Shown here: positions 7,136 to 16,486 of the stretch, in pieces
Position numbering within the stretch: position 1 is the stretch's first letter
Layout: the number at the start of each line of letters is the position of its first letter
From: Promethearchaeati archaeon
GTDB lineage: Archaea; Asgardarchaeota; Heimdallarchaeia; Heimdallarchaeales; Heimdallarchaeaceae
Assembly: GCA_013166775.1 (NCBI GenBank)
Contig: JABLTJ010000024.1
Span: 1-53,427, forward strand
Length of the DNA stretch: 53,427 nt
Reading direction: 5' to 3'
Position numbers and translations under genes: made by a program
The notes under the pieces: model-generated
Seen by the model: the letters and a program-made list of their open reading frames with translations, nothing else
Told to the model about the DNA's origin: nothing
Database searches by the model: none

Positions 7136-9745
7136 ATGGTTAGAAAATTAACAAAGACTATCATTCAAATGTCTGTTGTACTTGTTTGTATAATTGCTTT
7201 ATTTATCGCTTTTTCAATTCCTTTTGGTATAATTCCTCCTTTAGGAAGATTTCTTTTCCCAGGAGGAGGTTTATGGGACATACCTGAAGATGTAGTTTCT
7301 AAAGATACTATTACAGTAACAAGTCTTTCAGCGGATGTAACAGTTTTTCGTGATGAATGGGGAATACCCCACATCTATGGAGAATCAGAAAAAGATATAT
7401 TGTTTGCTTTAGGATATGTTCAAGCTCAAGATAGACTTTTTCAAATGGACATGGCTAGAAGAGTAACTAGAGGACTATTATCAGAAGTAATTGGTGAAGA
7501 TGCAATGGATGTAGACAAGTTCAGTTTGAATAAGCTGAAAGAATATTGGGCTCAGCAGACTTTAGATGAATTGAAAGCTAGTCAAGATCCTATAGATCAG
7601 ATAATTTACCAAGAGATAGTTGCTTATTCTGAAGGTGTAAATTATTATATCACAAATATGAAATTTCTACCTTTGGAGTATCTTTTCTTGAATTTCAAAC
7701 CTAGAATCTGGGAACCAATAGATACTTTAAGTTTCATTAAATATATGTCAGAAGATTTAAGTTGGTCATATGAGGATTTTACCAACCTTAAGATATATGA
7801 TTCTCTAGGATTGGATGCATATCTGGAATTGTTTGACTTACCGTATCAAATTCCCGTAACAGTTGATTATGGTGAGTATAATTCCTCTTTATCTCCACTA
7901 GCAGCTTTCCGAGATCATAAAGAAATCACTCAAATTCAGAAGAGCATAATTCATGACTTGACAGATTTATTTTCTTCTTTCATCACTGATATAGAAAAAA
8001 TTCCTGGTGAAAAGAGATTAATGGAAGAAAAAGAATTCGTTGGATCTAATAATTGGGTTATTGGTGAAAACAAATCTGAATCTTCTCTTCCAATACTCTG
8101 CAATGATATGCATTTAGGGCATGATTTACCTGGTATTTGGTATGAAGCACATTTAGTTAATATAGATCCTTTATCAGATTTTAATGTATATGGATTTTTC
8201 TTGGCAGGAGTACCTTTCCCAATAGTAGGACATAATCAGTATATAGGATGGGGAATGACAAATACCGGATTTGATGTAATAGATTGGTACTATTACAAAG
8301 GTATTAATGAATCTCATTATTGGTACAAAGGAAAAGAAACAGCTTATACATTTATCGAGTATGAGGTACCTGTAAAGAATCAAGATTCGGTCTTATTTAA
8401 TGTCAAGAATACAGTCCATGGTCCTGTAATGACAGATTTTGTAGAATCGACAAGTCGTTCAGGTCGTGAATATGATGTTATTGCCTGCAAATGGATTGCT
8501 CATAATGTATCTTATGAATCAAGAGCTATTTATGGATGGATACATGCAAAAAACAGAGATGATTTCGATGAAGCTTCTAGATATTTCCACACTCCAGCTC
8601 AGAACATTGTATATGCTGATATTCATGGACACATAGGAATTCGTCCTACTGGTAAAGTTCCTATAAGAGATGATAGTAATATTCCCTCTTGGCATTTTGG
8701 TAATGGTACCTTACCCTATAATGGTTCAGCAGGAAATGGAGAATGGATTGATTACGTACCTTTTGATTTCTTGCCCAACACAGAAAATCCTGACCAGAAC
8801 TTCCTAGTTTCAGCTAACCAAATCAGTGCTGGACCAGATTATCCTTATCATTTACAACATCCCTTAGAGATAAACAGAGGTTATAGAGCTAGAAGAATTA
8901 ACAATCTGATAGCTTCAGAAGAAGATTTCACAGTTGAAGATATGAAATCTATTCAATTGGATGTTTACTCCCTTAAAGCAGGAAATTTCACTCCCTATTT
9001 AGTTGATGTAGTCAATTCAATTAGTAATAGAGATACCATCCAGCAATCAGCTTTAGATTTTTTACTTGATTGGGATTTTGTTATGGATAAGGAAGAAGCA
9101 ACTCCTACAATATTTTATCTTTGGATAGAAATATTCCAAGAAGAAACTTTCAATGATGAAATGAATGATAAAGATTGTCCAAGGATTCCAAGTCATACCA
9201 TACTAGAAATATTAACTAAAACAAATGAATCTTCAATCTGGTTCGATAATATCAATACTCCTCATATAGAACTAAGGGACGAGATAATTCTTCGTTCCTT
9301 TAACATGGCATTAAACGGTTTAAAAGACTATTTTGAGACTGATGATGTTTCACAGTGGAAGTGGGGAGACATTAATACAAAATACATTCCACATCTTACA
9401 GGTCTGTCAGCTTTAGCCTACGGACCAGTTGGAGTAGATGGGACAGAGGACACAGTAAATCCTGTTTATAGAAAAGATATCTGGAGAAACAATGAGGTTG
9501 AGTTATCTCTTGGTAGTGGTGGAGCATCTGAAAGAATGATTGTGGATTTCAATAATCTGAATAATTCATTATCAGTTATACCTTCAGGAGAAAGGGGAAT
9601 AACTATCTCAAAACATTATGTAGATCAACTGGAGATGTATCTTAGAGGAGAGTATCATGTGCAGTATTTCTCAGCGGATACAGTAGAAAAATTCCAAGAA
9701 AAATGGATAGAATCACGGATATACTTCAAAGCAGGAGGAAATTAA
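7136..9745 (+). CDS. Penicillin acylase family Ntn hydrolase
   Basis: 869 aa. Residues 8-30 are a hydrophobic signal anchor, so the enzyme is probably exported. The N-terminal alpha chain contains VFRDEWGIPHIYGESEKDILFALGYVQAQDRLFQMDM, a signature of the family. The junction GSNNWVIG places the catalytic N-terminal serine at Ser304, exposed by autocleavage, followed by LPILCNDMHLGHDLPGIWYEAHL. The downstream NTGFDVIDWYYYKG and HGPVMTDF blocks, and LVSANQ, also match. The family hydrolyses amide bonds of acylated small molecules (penicillin G, acyl-homoserine lactones, lipopeptides); the natural substrate here is unknown. An AGGAGG site at its 3' end serves the next gene, so the two are an operon. 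Confidence 0.92.
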   Translation: MVRKLTKTIIQMSVVLVCIIALFIAFSIPFGIIPPLGRFLFPGGGLWDIPEDVVSKDTITVTSLSADVTVFRDEWGIPHIYGESEKDILFALGYVQAQDRLFQMDMARRVTRGLLSEVIGEDAMDVDKFSLNKLKEYWAQQTLDELKASQDPIDQIIYQEIVAYSEGVNYYITNMKFLPLEYLFLNFKPRIWEPIDTLSFIKYMSEDLSWSYEDFTNLKIYDSLGLDAYLELFDLPYQIPVTVDYGEYNSSLSPLAAFRDHKEITQIQKSIIHDLTDLFSSFITDIEKIPGEKRLMEEKEFVGSNNWVIGENKSESSLPILCNDMHLGHDLPGIWYEAHLVNIDPLSDFNVYGFFLAGVPFPIVGHNQYIGWGMTNTGFDVIDWYYYKGINESHYWYKGKETAYTFIEYEVPVKNQDSVLFNVKNTVHGPVMTDFVESTSRSGREYDVIACKWIAHNVSYESRAIYGWIHAKNRDDFDEASRYFHTPAQNIVYADIHGHIGIRPTGKVPIRDDSNIPSWHFGNGTLPYNGSAGNGEWIDYVPFDFLPNTENPDQNFLVSANQISAGPDYPYHLQHPLEINRGYRARRINNLIASEEDFTVEDMKSIQLDVYSLKAGNFTPYLVDVVNSISNRDTIQQSALDFLLDWDFVMDKEEATPTIFYLWIEIFQEETFNDEMNDKDCPRIPSHTILEILTKTNESSIWFDNINTPHIELRDEIILRSFNMALNGLKDYFETDDVSQWKWGDINTKYIPHLTGLSALAYGPVGVDGTEDTVNPVYRKDIWRNNEVELSLGSGGASERMIVDFNNLNNSLSVIPSGERGITISKHYVDQLEMYLRGEYHVQYFSADTVEKFQEKWIESRIYFKAGGN

Positions 9746-9746
9746 A

Positions 9747-10169
9747 ATGAATGTAAAAGAGACATTTTCGCAAGTACTTTCATTCCTTGATAAGAGAGCA
9801 TCGTATATGGGATTTATATTCTGCTTTGTCTTTGCCTTAATCTTCGTTTTTACACCCCTCTGGCAGCTTTCAATTCTGGCAAGTTTCATTGGAGGATTGT
9901 TCTACAAGAAAATGAACAAAGGAGCACTTATAGGTTCTGTAGGTGTCGCTTTAGCTTGGGCAATTTATATCGTAATTGAGATATCGTCTACTAATGTATC
10001 CACCCTTTTTGACCAAGTTGGTGGAATCATAATAGGCTTAACAGGATTTGGATGGATTTTCATTCTGGTTCTAATCCTTCTAGGTGCTATTTTTGGTTCT
10101 TTAGGTGGTTCTTTTGGAAGTGGAATAAGGATTCTATTTGAAATTAAACAAGGAAAAACAAGCGAATAG
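9747..10169 (+). CDS. Small four-helix membrane protein
   Basis: 140 aa with four hydrophobic segments (about residues 20-40, 42-58, 62-80 and 95-118) and a Gly-rich last segment (IFGSLGGSFGSG). It starts one base after the stop codon of the penicillin-acylase gene, with the ribosome binding site GGAGG inside that gene, so it is translationally linked to it. No family is recognised. The linkage suggests a membrane partner or product-handling role for the acylase, but this is only inference. A T-rich tract follows (10175-10204). Confidence 0.7.
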   Translation: MNVKETFSQVLSFLDKRASYMGFIFCFVFALIFVFTPLWQLSILASFIGGLFYKKMNKGALIGSVGVALAWAIYIVIEISSTNVSTLFDQVGGIIIGLTGFGWIFILVLILLGAIFGSLGGSFGSGIRILFEIKQGKTSE

Positions 10170-10174
10170 ATTCT

Positions 10175-10204
10175 TGTTTTTTCTTTTTCATTCTTTTTCT
10201 TTTG
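10175..10204 (+). terminator. T-rich archaeal terminator
   Basis: Several runs of four to six T residues directly after the stop codon of the small membrane protein gene, with no hairpin needed. This is the usual form of intrinsic archaeal termination. Confidence 0.45.
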
Positions 10205-10240
10205 CACAAGAGATAAAAATTGCGGGTTTACTTTACATTT

Positions 10241-10795
10241 GTGACAGCTGAAACTTCAATCACAGATAATAAGATAAATTTAGAAATGAAGAGATTAAAT
10301 CAGATTCTAACCCTCCTTTTGAATGAAGCAAAGAGTAGCACAGTAGATAAGAGAGATCAAACCTTGGAATGGAGCATAAATCACATGTTTTCTTGCTCAC
10401 AATTAGCTAAATTACTTGCTCATAAGAGAGGATTGGATATGGAATTAAGTGGAATTGCAGGTGCTATTCATGATATAGCAATCATTAGAACAGGGATTTT
10501 CAAGGATCATGGTCCAGCAGGTGCCCCGATGGTTAGAGAGATATTGGAAGCTTATAATGTTAATTACGGAGCAAAAAAAGGTGAATTGAAAGAAGAAGAA
10601 ATAGAACTGATTGTTGAAGCAACTCACCAACATACAGATAAGAAGAATTATACAGATCACAAATTCATAGAACTCATCAAAGATGCTGATTCCCTAGACA
10701 GATTCCTTCATAGTAAGGATACTTATGCTTTCTATTCTGTGAGATGTAGAAATTCTCTAAAAGATTTAAATATTGATTTTGATGAATTCAAGTAA
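10241..10795 (+). CDS. HD-domain phosphohydrolase-like protein
   Basis: 184 aa. The metal-binding HD signature is visible as INHMFSCSQLAKLLAHKRG (first His), GAIHDIAI (the HD pair), HGPAGAPMV, ATHQHTD and KDADSLDRF (last Asp). HD proteins of this size cleave phosphate esters of nucleotides or act as cyclic nucleotide phosphodiesterases. The substrate is not readable. The frame is open back to a TTG at 10220, but the TATA-like ATAAAAATT at 10214-10222 lies about 26 bases before GTG 10241. That predicts a leaderless transcript starting at this GTG. It is a single gene. Confidence 0.8.
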   Translation: MTAETSITDNKINLEMKRLNQILTLLLNEAKSSTVDKRDQTLEWSINHMFSCSQLAKLLAHKRGLDMELSGIAGAIHDIAIIRTGIFKDHGPAGAPMVREILEAYNVNYGAKKGELKEEEIELIVEATHQHTDKKNYTDHKFIELIKDADSLDRFLHSKDTYAFYSVRCRNSLKDLNIDFDEFK

Positions 10796-10891
10796 ATTTT
10801 TGTTCAATGCTTACTCTTAAATCATGAATCACAAAGAGTCTTAGATAGAATATTATTTTCTAAAAATTTCTACTATTAAGTAGGTGTTAAA

Positions 10892-11257
10892 ATGTCAAAA
10901 GATGTAAAACGAAGAAAATATTGGATTAATCCTCATGTTCATTGTGGATGTGATTGTGGTAAAGATGTTAAAGAAGACCATGATGAAGGATGTGCTGATA
11001 AAGAAGATGCTTATAGATTGATCTATGAGTTACCAGGTGTCAAGAAAGAGAATATTTCAATAAAAGTAGTTAAGAACGGTGTTCGTATGAATGCTGTTAG
11101 AGATGCTTTCGTTGAATATGTGAACGAATATCCATTTCTGATGGACGCAGACACTAAAGGAACAACCGCATCATATGAAGAAGGATTATTGATTGTAAAC
11201 GTGCCTATAATTGGCGACGATCCATTCAAGAAGATTGATTCAATTAAAATTAACTAA
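10892..11257 (+). CDS. Hsp20/alpha-crystallin family protein with Cys/His-rich N-terminus
   Basis: 121 aa. Residues 40-115 follow the alpha-crystallin domain: YRLIYELPGVKKENISIKVV for the first strands and YEEGLLIVNVPI near the end, matching the A-x-x-x-n-GvL signature of small heat shock proteins. They act as ATP-independent holdases. The unusual part is residues 14-35, HVHCGCDCGKDVKEDHDEGC, which has four Cys and several His and could bind zinc or another metal. The usual C-terminal I-x-I tail is present only as IDSIKIN. AGGTG precedes the ATG at a good distance. It is a single gene. Confidence 0.75.
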   Translation: MSKDVKRRKYWINPHVHCGCDCGKDVKEDHDEGCADKEDAYRLIYELPGVKKENISIKVVKNGVRMNAVRDAFVEYVNEYPFLMDADTKGTTASYEEGLLIVNVPIIGDDPFKKIDSIKIN

Positions 11258-11359
11258 GTAAGTGAATAAAGATTATTTATCATAACTTAAAGTCTTTATG
11301 AATACTTTCTTTTTTTTTATTATTGTAATCACTAGTTTTGTTCTGAGTTTTTTTAAAGC

Positions 11360-12160
11360 TCACTTTTTTTTCAAAGTAGAAGGAAAATCTAAATCTCCCG
11401 TCGGTAGTACAGCTGTTTCGATAGGCAATTCTTCCGTTTCTCCACCTATACTAATTCCTTTATCCTTTAGAAGAGCCCAACCAAAATACATGAATGGTAT
11501 TCCTGAATTAAACTCAATCAAACTGTTGAAGAGTAAAACATCAAGCAAATTGCCCACAGGTCTTATACCTGCTGCAAACAATGTTATTTCCATAGCAAAA
11601 TGTACTAGAACACCAACTAGAAATAAATAACCCAGTTTTTTCCAAGTCAGATCTTTGAATGGTTCCCAGATGAATTTTAAAACAATCAAAAGAAGATATC
11701 CACCAACAGCCATTCCAATTTGTAACCACCTGCCTCTAGTCATTTGTCTAACAATGTGGATAGTAGTATCACTCATAGGCAAAACTCTTGGTAATAATCC
11801 TATTGCAAACCAACCTGTGTAAAGTAAAATGGTCCAATAAAGCATTTTTCTCCAACTTTTAGCGCTAAACATGACAGCAGCATAGCTAAATTCAATCATT
11901 CCATAAGTGAATGAAAAATAGATGAGGAAAGTTAAAGGCGTAAATCCATCTGGAAGAGAATATATTATTCTTGTAGGTGGATCATGAACAGTATACCACA
12001 AAACGTAATCAAAAAGGAAAACTACTACTGCTCCAAAGAATCCGAAAAGCCACTGTAGAATATATTTTTTCTTAATAAGAATCATCATCCAAATCAAACA
12101 GAAAATAAGATCAAGAATGATAAATTCTACACCAAATATTCGAGTAACATCATGAACCAT
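11360..12160 (-). CDS. Seven- or eight-helix membrane protein of unknown function
   Basis: 266 aa, almost entirely transmembrane (helices around residues 10-28, 33-55, 73-95, 107-127, 147-165, 177-200 and 205-228) with a short polar cytoplasmic tail. Short aromatic patches such as YVLWYTVHDPP lie between helices. I do not recognise the family. It starts at ATG 12160; the minus-strand sequence CTTATAAC about 27 bases upstream would make the message leaderless. That TATA element is inside a perfect 7-7-7 inverted repeat (12185-12205). It is convergent with the Hsp20 gene and downstream of the SDR gene, but with its own promoter. Confidence 0.7.
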   Translation of the reverse strand: MVHDVTRIFGVEFIILDLIFCLIWMMILIKKKYILQWLFGFFGAVVVFLFDYVLWYTVHDPPTRIIYSLPDGFTPLTFLIYFSFTYGMIEFSYAAVMFSAKSWRKMLYWTILLYTGWFAIGLLPRVLPMSDTTIHIVRQMTRGRWLQIGMAVGGYLLLIVLKFIWEPFKDLTWKKLGYLFLVGVLVHFAMEITLFAAGIRPVGNLLDVLLFNSLIEFNSGIPFMYFGWALLKDKGISIGGETEELPIETAVLPTGDLDFPSTLKKK

Positions 12161-12184
12161 TAAAGCAATTATGAAATTCAGTTT

Positions 12185-12205
12185 GTTATAAGTTTTATTT
12201 ATAAC
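12185..12205. promoter_or_regulatory. Inverted repeat over the promoter of the 12160 membrane protein
   Basis: GTTATAA-GTTTTAT-TTATAAC, perfect 7-7-7 symmetry. The left arm coincides with the likely TATA box on the minus strand. It could be a repressor site or simply two TATA-like elements; AT-rich symmetry of this kind also arises by chance. Confidence 0.35.
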
Positions 12206-12212
12206 GAAGTAC

Positions 12213-13019
12213 TTACATGAGATTGTTAATTAGAAAATCTGCCCAAGAAGCTGGTAAAAATTCAAGTATTCTTCTTTGTTGATTATTCTTTACTCTGTAT
12301 CTTATCTTTGGTTTTCTCTTATGAATTATTTTGTAAATTTTCTTAGCAATAAAAATAGGATCAGAATATTTCTCTTTTTCAAGAACAGGAATCAATCGAC
12401 TAAAGATATCTTGAAAATCTGCGCTTTCAGAATACTTCTGATAGACTGCTTTAGTAACCTCAATGAAACCGGTACTCATTGCTCCAGGCTGAATAATTAC
12501 TACTTTTATTCCAAAGTTTACTAGTTCTCTTCTCAATGAATCTGAAAAAGCTTCTATTGCATATTTACTCATAGAATAAGGACCATTGAAAGGAAAAGAT
12601 ATACGAGCAACTTCAGAGCTTAAATTAATTATTTTACTTCCTTTATTTTTTAATAAGGAATAGAATGCTTGAGTAACTCTAGCATATCCTAAAACATTGA
12701 TATCCATAATACGTTCAATTTCTTCGATATCTATTTCAACTAGAGGTCCTCCCACAAATATTCCTGCATTATTTACTAATACATCTAAACCATCGCAAAA
12801 CGATTCAACTTTCTTTAGAGCTTCATTTATGCTATCTGAACTTCTTACATCCATTAGAACCGGAAGGATGTTCTTTCTTTTATTATATTTTTTAAGCCCT
12901 TCTGCTATGAAATCTGTAGCGATAACTGTTTCTCCCCTCTCAGCTAGATATTCTGTTATTGCTTGACCAATACCTGAAGCTGCACCAGTCACTAAAACTG
13001 TCTTATTTTCCTTCTTCAT
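12213..13019 (-). CDS. Short-chain dehydrogenase/reductase (SDR)
   Basis: 268 aa with all classical SDR landmarks: TGAASGIG at residues 11-18 for the dinucleotide phosphate loop, NNAG at 83-86, a catalytic Ser at about 134, and Y148-SMS-K152 as the catalytic YxxxK. It ends with a tail similar to SDRs acting on lipophilic ketones or alcohols (IIHKRKPKIRYRVK). The acidic Asp36 after the second strand (ATDFIAEG) suggests NAD(H) rather than NADP(H). The reaction is NAD-dependent oxidation or reduction; the substrate is unknown. The ATG at 13019 has GGTG upstream and a TATA-like GTTTTATAAG near 13056-13065. Confidence 0.92.
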   Translation of the reverse strand: MKKENKTVLVTGAASGIGQAITEYLAERGETVIATDFIAEGLKKYNKRKNILPVLMDVRSSDSINEALKKVESFCDGLDVLVNNAGIFVGGPLVEIDIEEIERIMDINVLGYARVTQAFYSLLKNKGSKIINLSSEVARISFPFNGPYSMSKYAIEAFSDSLRRELVNFGIKVVIIQPGAMSTGFIEVTKAVYQKYSESADFQDIFSRLIPVLEKEKYSDPIFIAKKIYKIIHKRKPKIRYRVKNNQQRRILEFLPASWADFLINNLM

Positions 13020-13087
13020 AGGAACACCGATTGAAGATATTCAAATTGAGACTAACTTATAAAACTAATGGAAATAGAAGACGTAGT

Positions 13088-15097
13088 CTATTTTTTGAAA
13101 TCATCAATCCATATTTGCATAGGTGAATCCCCTCGATTTGCCCAGCTATAATATGGTATAGCGGTTAAAGTATTGAAACCAAAATCCTTTGCTCTGATTG
13201 ATATTATGCCATTTAGAAGATCATCTTGTTCTATCTTAAAAGGTTGATCTAGATTGATTTCAGCTGAAGGTATGTTATGTGTTGGGTTATCTATACCTTC
13301 AAAACAATAAACTAATGGCCCTCTTGTCAGCGCGATTTTTGATCTGTTGTTCTTTACTTTTGGATGAGAAATTTGTTGTTTGACTCTAACAGGGAAATAA
13401 ATTTCAATTTTGTTATTTACTTTCCAGCTCTTCTGAATTGTAATGTAATAGGAATCGTAGGGAGAATAACCTGAAGCTGTCCGAACCTTCTCATTATTAG
13501 GTTCTTCGACTTCTATTTTTTCACCATTAACGATGATTTCACAATCTCTTGTCCAACTTGGTATTCGAAGATAAAGTGTAAATCTATATTTTTCTTTGTT
13601 CACAATATTTATACGAATATTACCTTCCCAAGGTAATTCCGAATTCATAGTAATCTGAACTGGTTTGTTAGCTTTTCTTCCCATTTTTAATTCCAATTCG
13701 CTTCCAATGTATTGATGTATCCATACTTCATTTACTTTAGAAGTGTAGATGAATTTACCAAGCTGAGCTAAGGTTCTTGAAATGTTTGATGGACAGCATG
13801 CTGTTTTATACCATTCTTGTCTTTTAACTCCTCCTCTCGATTCCAGTGGATTCGAATAAGCATATGATTTTCCATCTAGAGACATTCCAGGTAAAACTGC
13901 GTTATATAACTGCCATTCAATTAAATCAGCATACTTGGAATCTCCTGTACTGAGTAACATTTCCCAATTCCAAAAAACTGAACTTATTGCAGCACATGTT
14001 TCATTGTAACTGAGTAAGTTATCTAGCTCGTAATCGTTTCCAAAACCTTCCAATATTGCTCGAGCACCAATACCTCCAGTTAGATACATCTTTTTCTGCA
14101 CCATATTATCCCACATCATTTCCAAGGTAGCAAGTAAAGTTGCATCTCCTGTTTCTTGATAAAGCAATGCCGCTGCTGTTGCATAATATCCAAACCTAAC
14201 ACTATGGCCTACAGGTTTTTTCATTTTTCTTATAGGCTTTTGATTTTGTAAATTTTGTCCGGATAGAGCTGAAAGTATGTATTTCAGATTTAAACTTGAT
14301 TTTCCATGGTATTCCAAACCATTTAGTAAACGAACTCCTTCCAAGCTATTATCAGAGTAATATAATCTTCTTCTTTTTGTTACCTTCTTTTCTCTGATTG
14401 AATAGGATAGATACTCTCGTAGTAATTGGAAAGGATGAAACAGATTTCTCCCTCGTTTCTCGATAAAATTTGATGCAAGAATGAGATAAGCTTCATTTTT
14501 GGTTTTTCGAAACAACTTAATCAAGGCAATCTCAATTTCCTGATGACCTGGTATTTTTCTCGAATTTGATTCGTTAAAGACTTTCACAAGAAGATCAGCA
14601 GTTTTAATAGCGATATTCAAATATTTCTTTCTACCAGAAATATCATGGTGAGCTATCCCGGCTTCTATAAGATGTCCTAAGGAATACAATTCGTGTTCTA
14701 TGAGAAGATTTTTCCATCTTTTCTTAGGAAAATTAAACTGATTGTAAGTAAATAAATATCCATCTTTTGTTTGAGTTTTTTCAATCAAAGAGATATATTC
14801 TTTTAAAATATCTTCAAGATTCTTATCTTTGAAGTTCACTAAAATTCTAGCAGCTGCTTCAGACCATTTATGTGCGTCTGAATCCCAATAAACTAAACCT
14901 TCCCTGAATCCATCTTCTTTTTCAGTTAGAATGCGAAAATTATCTATACATTTCGTCTCTTCTAGCATAGCCCATTGATGAAATATGGCAGTAGATGCAT
15001 TAGTTTCCAATTTCGGAGTCCAGAAATTATCTTTTATCTTAACTTTGGAAATAGAGATTTTTTGAAACTTAACAGATTTAGGAATGTGGGAATTCAC
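13088..15097 (-). CDS. GH127 family beta-L-arabinofuranosidase-like glycoside hydrolase
   Basis: 669 aa, the normal length for GH127 (former DUF1680). The zinc-cysteine centre of the family is intact: NETCAA gives Glu366 and Cys368, and ACCPSN gives Cys434 and Cys435. These match Glu338, Cys340, Cys417 (nucleophile) and Cys418 of HypBA1. VKIKDNFWTPKLETN at the N-terminus and YWDSDAHKWSEAAARIL also match. It should release terminal arabinofuranose or a similar sugar from oligosaccharides. There is no signal peptide, so it acts inside the cell on imported sugars. The start is GTG 15097, about 25 bases after a minus-strand TATA-like CTTATAG, so it is probably leaderless. No sugar transporter is adjacent. 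Confidence 0.9.
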   Translation of the reverse strand: MNSHIPKSVKFQKISISKVKIKDNFWTPKLETNASTAIFHQWAMLEETKCIDNFRILTEKEDGFREGLVYWDSDAHKWSEAAARILVNFKDKNLEDILKEYISLIEKTQTKDGYLFTYNQFNFPKKRWKNLLIEHELYSLGHLIEAGIAHHDISGRKKYLNIAIKTADLLVKVFNESNSRKIPGHQEIEIALIKLFRKTKNEAYLILASNFIEKRGRNLFHPFQLLREYLSYSIREKKVTKRRRLYYSDNSLEGVRLLNGLEYHGKSSLNLKYILSALSGQNLQNQKPIRKMKKPVGHSVRFGYYATAAALLYQETGDATLLATLEMMWDNMVQKKMYLTGGIGARAILEGFGNDYELDNLLSYNETCAAISSVFWNWEMLLSTGDSKYADLIEWQLYNAVLPGMSLDGKSYAYSNPLESRGGVKRQEWYKTACCPSNISRTLAQLGKFIYTSKVNEVWIHQYIGSELELKMGRKANKPVQITMNSELPWEGNIRINIVNKEKYRFTLYLRIPSWTRDCEIIVNGEKIEVEEPNNEKVRTASGYSPYDSYYITIQKSWKVNNKIEIYFPVRVKQQISHPKVKNNRSKIALTRGPLVYCFEGIDNPTHNIPSAEINLDQPFKIEQDDLLNGIISIRAKDFGFNTLTAIPYYSWANRGDSPMQIWIDDFKK

Positions 15098-15164
15098 AAA
15101 TAAAAGGAGAAAATAAGACTATAAGAAGTTTTTTTCTCTTCTAGTTGATAAAGTAGAAAAAGGA

Positions 15165-16259
15165 TTATTTCTTTTTAGGCATAAATCTGCCGTTTACTTC
15201 TGTTCTTTTTGAAGCGTCATCATAGTTTTCTTTTGCCTGTTCTCTTACTTCTTCCCATGTTTCATCAGAATGACACGTCCATCTAAGATGAGTTGAAGCG
15301 GGTTTACCACACCAAGGACAAAAGAGATTATCTAGCATTTCTATGATTTTTGAATGTGCTTGGAGATTTCTTCTATGTCTTCCTCTTTCTTCTATAATGG
15401 GTTTAGCTAAGATTTCTGCTGATTTCTTCTTACCCACAGCAACAGCTTTCTTTACTGCATCAATCTCATCTTTGGGGATTTCTATACTATAGCCATCTTT
15501 TGCATCTCCAAGAACCTCAACAGGAATTCCTTGTGTAAGAATAGCATCTCTTTCAACGTCAGGAATTTTCTTAATCTGGGATACAAACTTACTTGCCTGA
15601 TCCTTACCCATATCTAATTCTACGATTTTTGCATAAATACTCTTTTGTAAATTAGGATCTGCTATGGTAGAAAGTCGGGATAAGACTCTCTCAGGAATAC
15701 GGTCTTCAACAGATTTTCCTAGTTCTTTTTGAATTATTTCAGGTTCAACAGAAGCGGCTTCCAACCACAGTCGAACAGTGTTTGGTTTAATGTGTATCTT
15801 ACTACAAATTTCATCAATTTTTTCTTCTGTTGGGATTAGAGACAGATTTCTGGATTTTTTGCGTTGAATGCTATTAATAATATTTGCTAAACTCTTAGGA
15901 CTTTGAATGATACCTTCAGCTCTAAAGATTTCAAGAACACCTCTTCCCTTTTCGATCATGTATAAATCTTTTCTATGAATATTCTCTATAAGAGATTCGA
16001 TTCTTTGTCTACTATCATCAATATCTTTTATAATTGCATATATTTTTTTCATTCCAACAAATTGAGCAGCTCTCCAACGTCTTTCACCAGCAATAATCTG
16101 ATATGTATCATCCCCTGTAGATCGAATTAGAATTGGATTGAGAAGATCAAATTCTTTTATTGATTCAGCAAGCTCTTCTAACTCTTCCTTATCAAAAGTC
16201 TCTCTTGGTTGGAAAGGACTTGGACTAATTTTATTTATTGGAATATGAACTATCTCCAT
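15165..16259 (-). CDS. ParB/Spo0J-like protein with C-terminal zinc-finger-like motif
   Basis: 364 aa. The N-terminal ParB domain is clear: KISPSPFQPRETFDKEELEELAESI, then IIAGERRWRAAQFVGM (the CTP-binding GERRxRA box), then IENIHRKDL. A helix-turn-helix follows at residues 140-170 (KIHIKPNTVRLWLEAA). The C-terminus is not the usual dimer domain; it carries LFCPWCGKPA plus WTCHSDETWEE, a likely metal site. No ParA is present in the window, so this may be a ParB-like regulator rather than a chromosome partition protein. It is preceded 5 bp upstream by a 73-aa gene, and GGGTGAT at that junction acts as its ribosome binding site. Confidence 0.85.
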   Translation of the reverse strand: MEIVHIPINKISPSPFQPRETFDKEELEELAESIKEFDLLNPILIRSTGDDTYQIIAGERRWRAAQFVGMKKIYAIIKDIDDSRQRIESLIENIHRKDLYMIEKGRGVLEIFRAEGIIQSPKSLANIINSIQRKKSRNLSLIPTEEKIDEICSKIHIKPNTVRLWLEAASVEPEIIQKELGKSVEDRIPERVLSRLSTIADPNLQKSIYAKIVELDMGKDQASKFVSQIKKIPDVERDAILTQGIPVEVLGDAKDGYSIEIPKDEIDAVKKAVAVGKKKSAEILAKPIIEERGRHRRNLQAHSKIIEMLDNLFCPWCGKPASTHLRWTCHSDETWEEVREQAKENYDDASKRTEVNGRFMPKKK

Positions 16260-16264
16260 CTATA

Positions 16265-16486
16265 TCACCCTTGCTCTTTTATTAATTCAAAAGCAATTTG
16301 CTTCCAATCAACTTGAACAATTTCCCATTTATCGTCATCTGCGTTTATGCTGAGCAATTTTGCACTATCTCCGTCTCCAGATTTAACTACTTGTTTCATC
16401 TGAGAAATTGCTTCTGCTCTATTAATGAATACCCACTTATCTTGGCCTGCGTCAAGAACATAGAATTTATTGTTTTCAAGTTTCAA
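16265..16486 (-). CDS. Small protein encoded with the ParB-like gene
   Basis: 73 aa, start TTG 16486 with AAGGTG seven bases upstream. The sequence is hydrophilic, beta then alpha: FYVLDAGQDKWVFINRAEAISQMKQVV, then DDDKWEIVQVDWKQIAFELI. No family is recognised. It is the first gene of a two-gene operon with the ParB-like gene (gap 5 bp), so it may be a partner or modulator of that protein. The strict operon spacing and the ribosome binding site are the main evidence that it is real. Confidence 0.65.
   Translation of the reverse strand: MKLENNKFYVLDAGQDKWVFINRAEAISQMKQVVKSGDGDSAKLLSINADDDKWEIVQVDWKQIAFELIKEQG

Noticed and set aside
7136..9745. A specific substrate such as penicillin or acyl-homoserine lactone for the Ntn hydrolase
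   Set aside because: The family signature is clear but the substrate pocket cannot be read from sequence, so only the family is claimed.
11298..11630. A 110-aa plus-strand frame over the end of the 11360-12160 gene
   Set aside because: It is a shadow frame opposite a clear membrane protein gene, with a low-complexity T-rich start.
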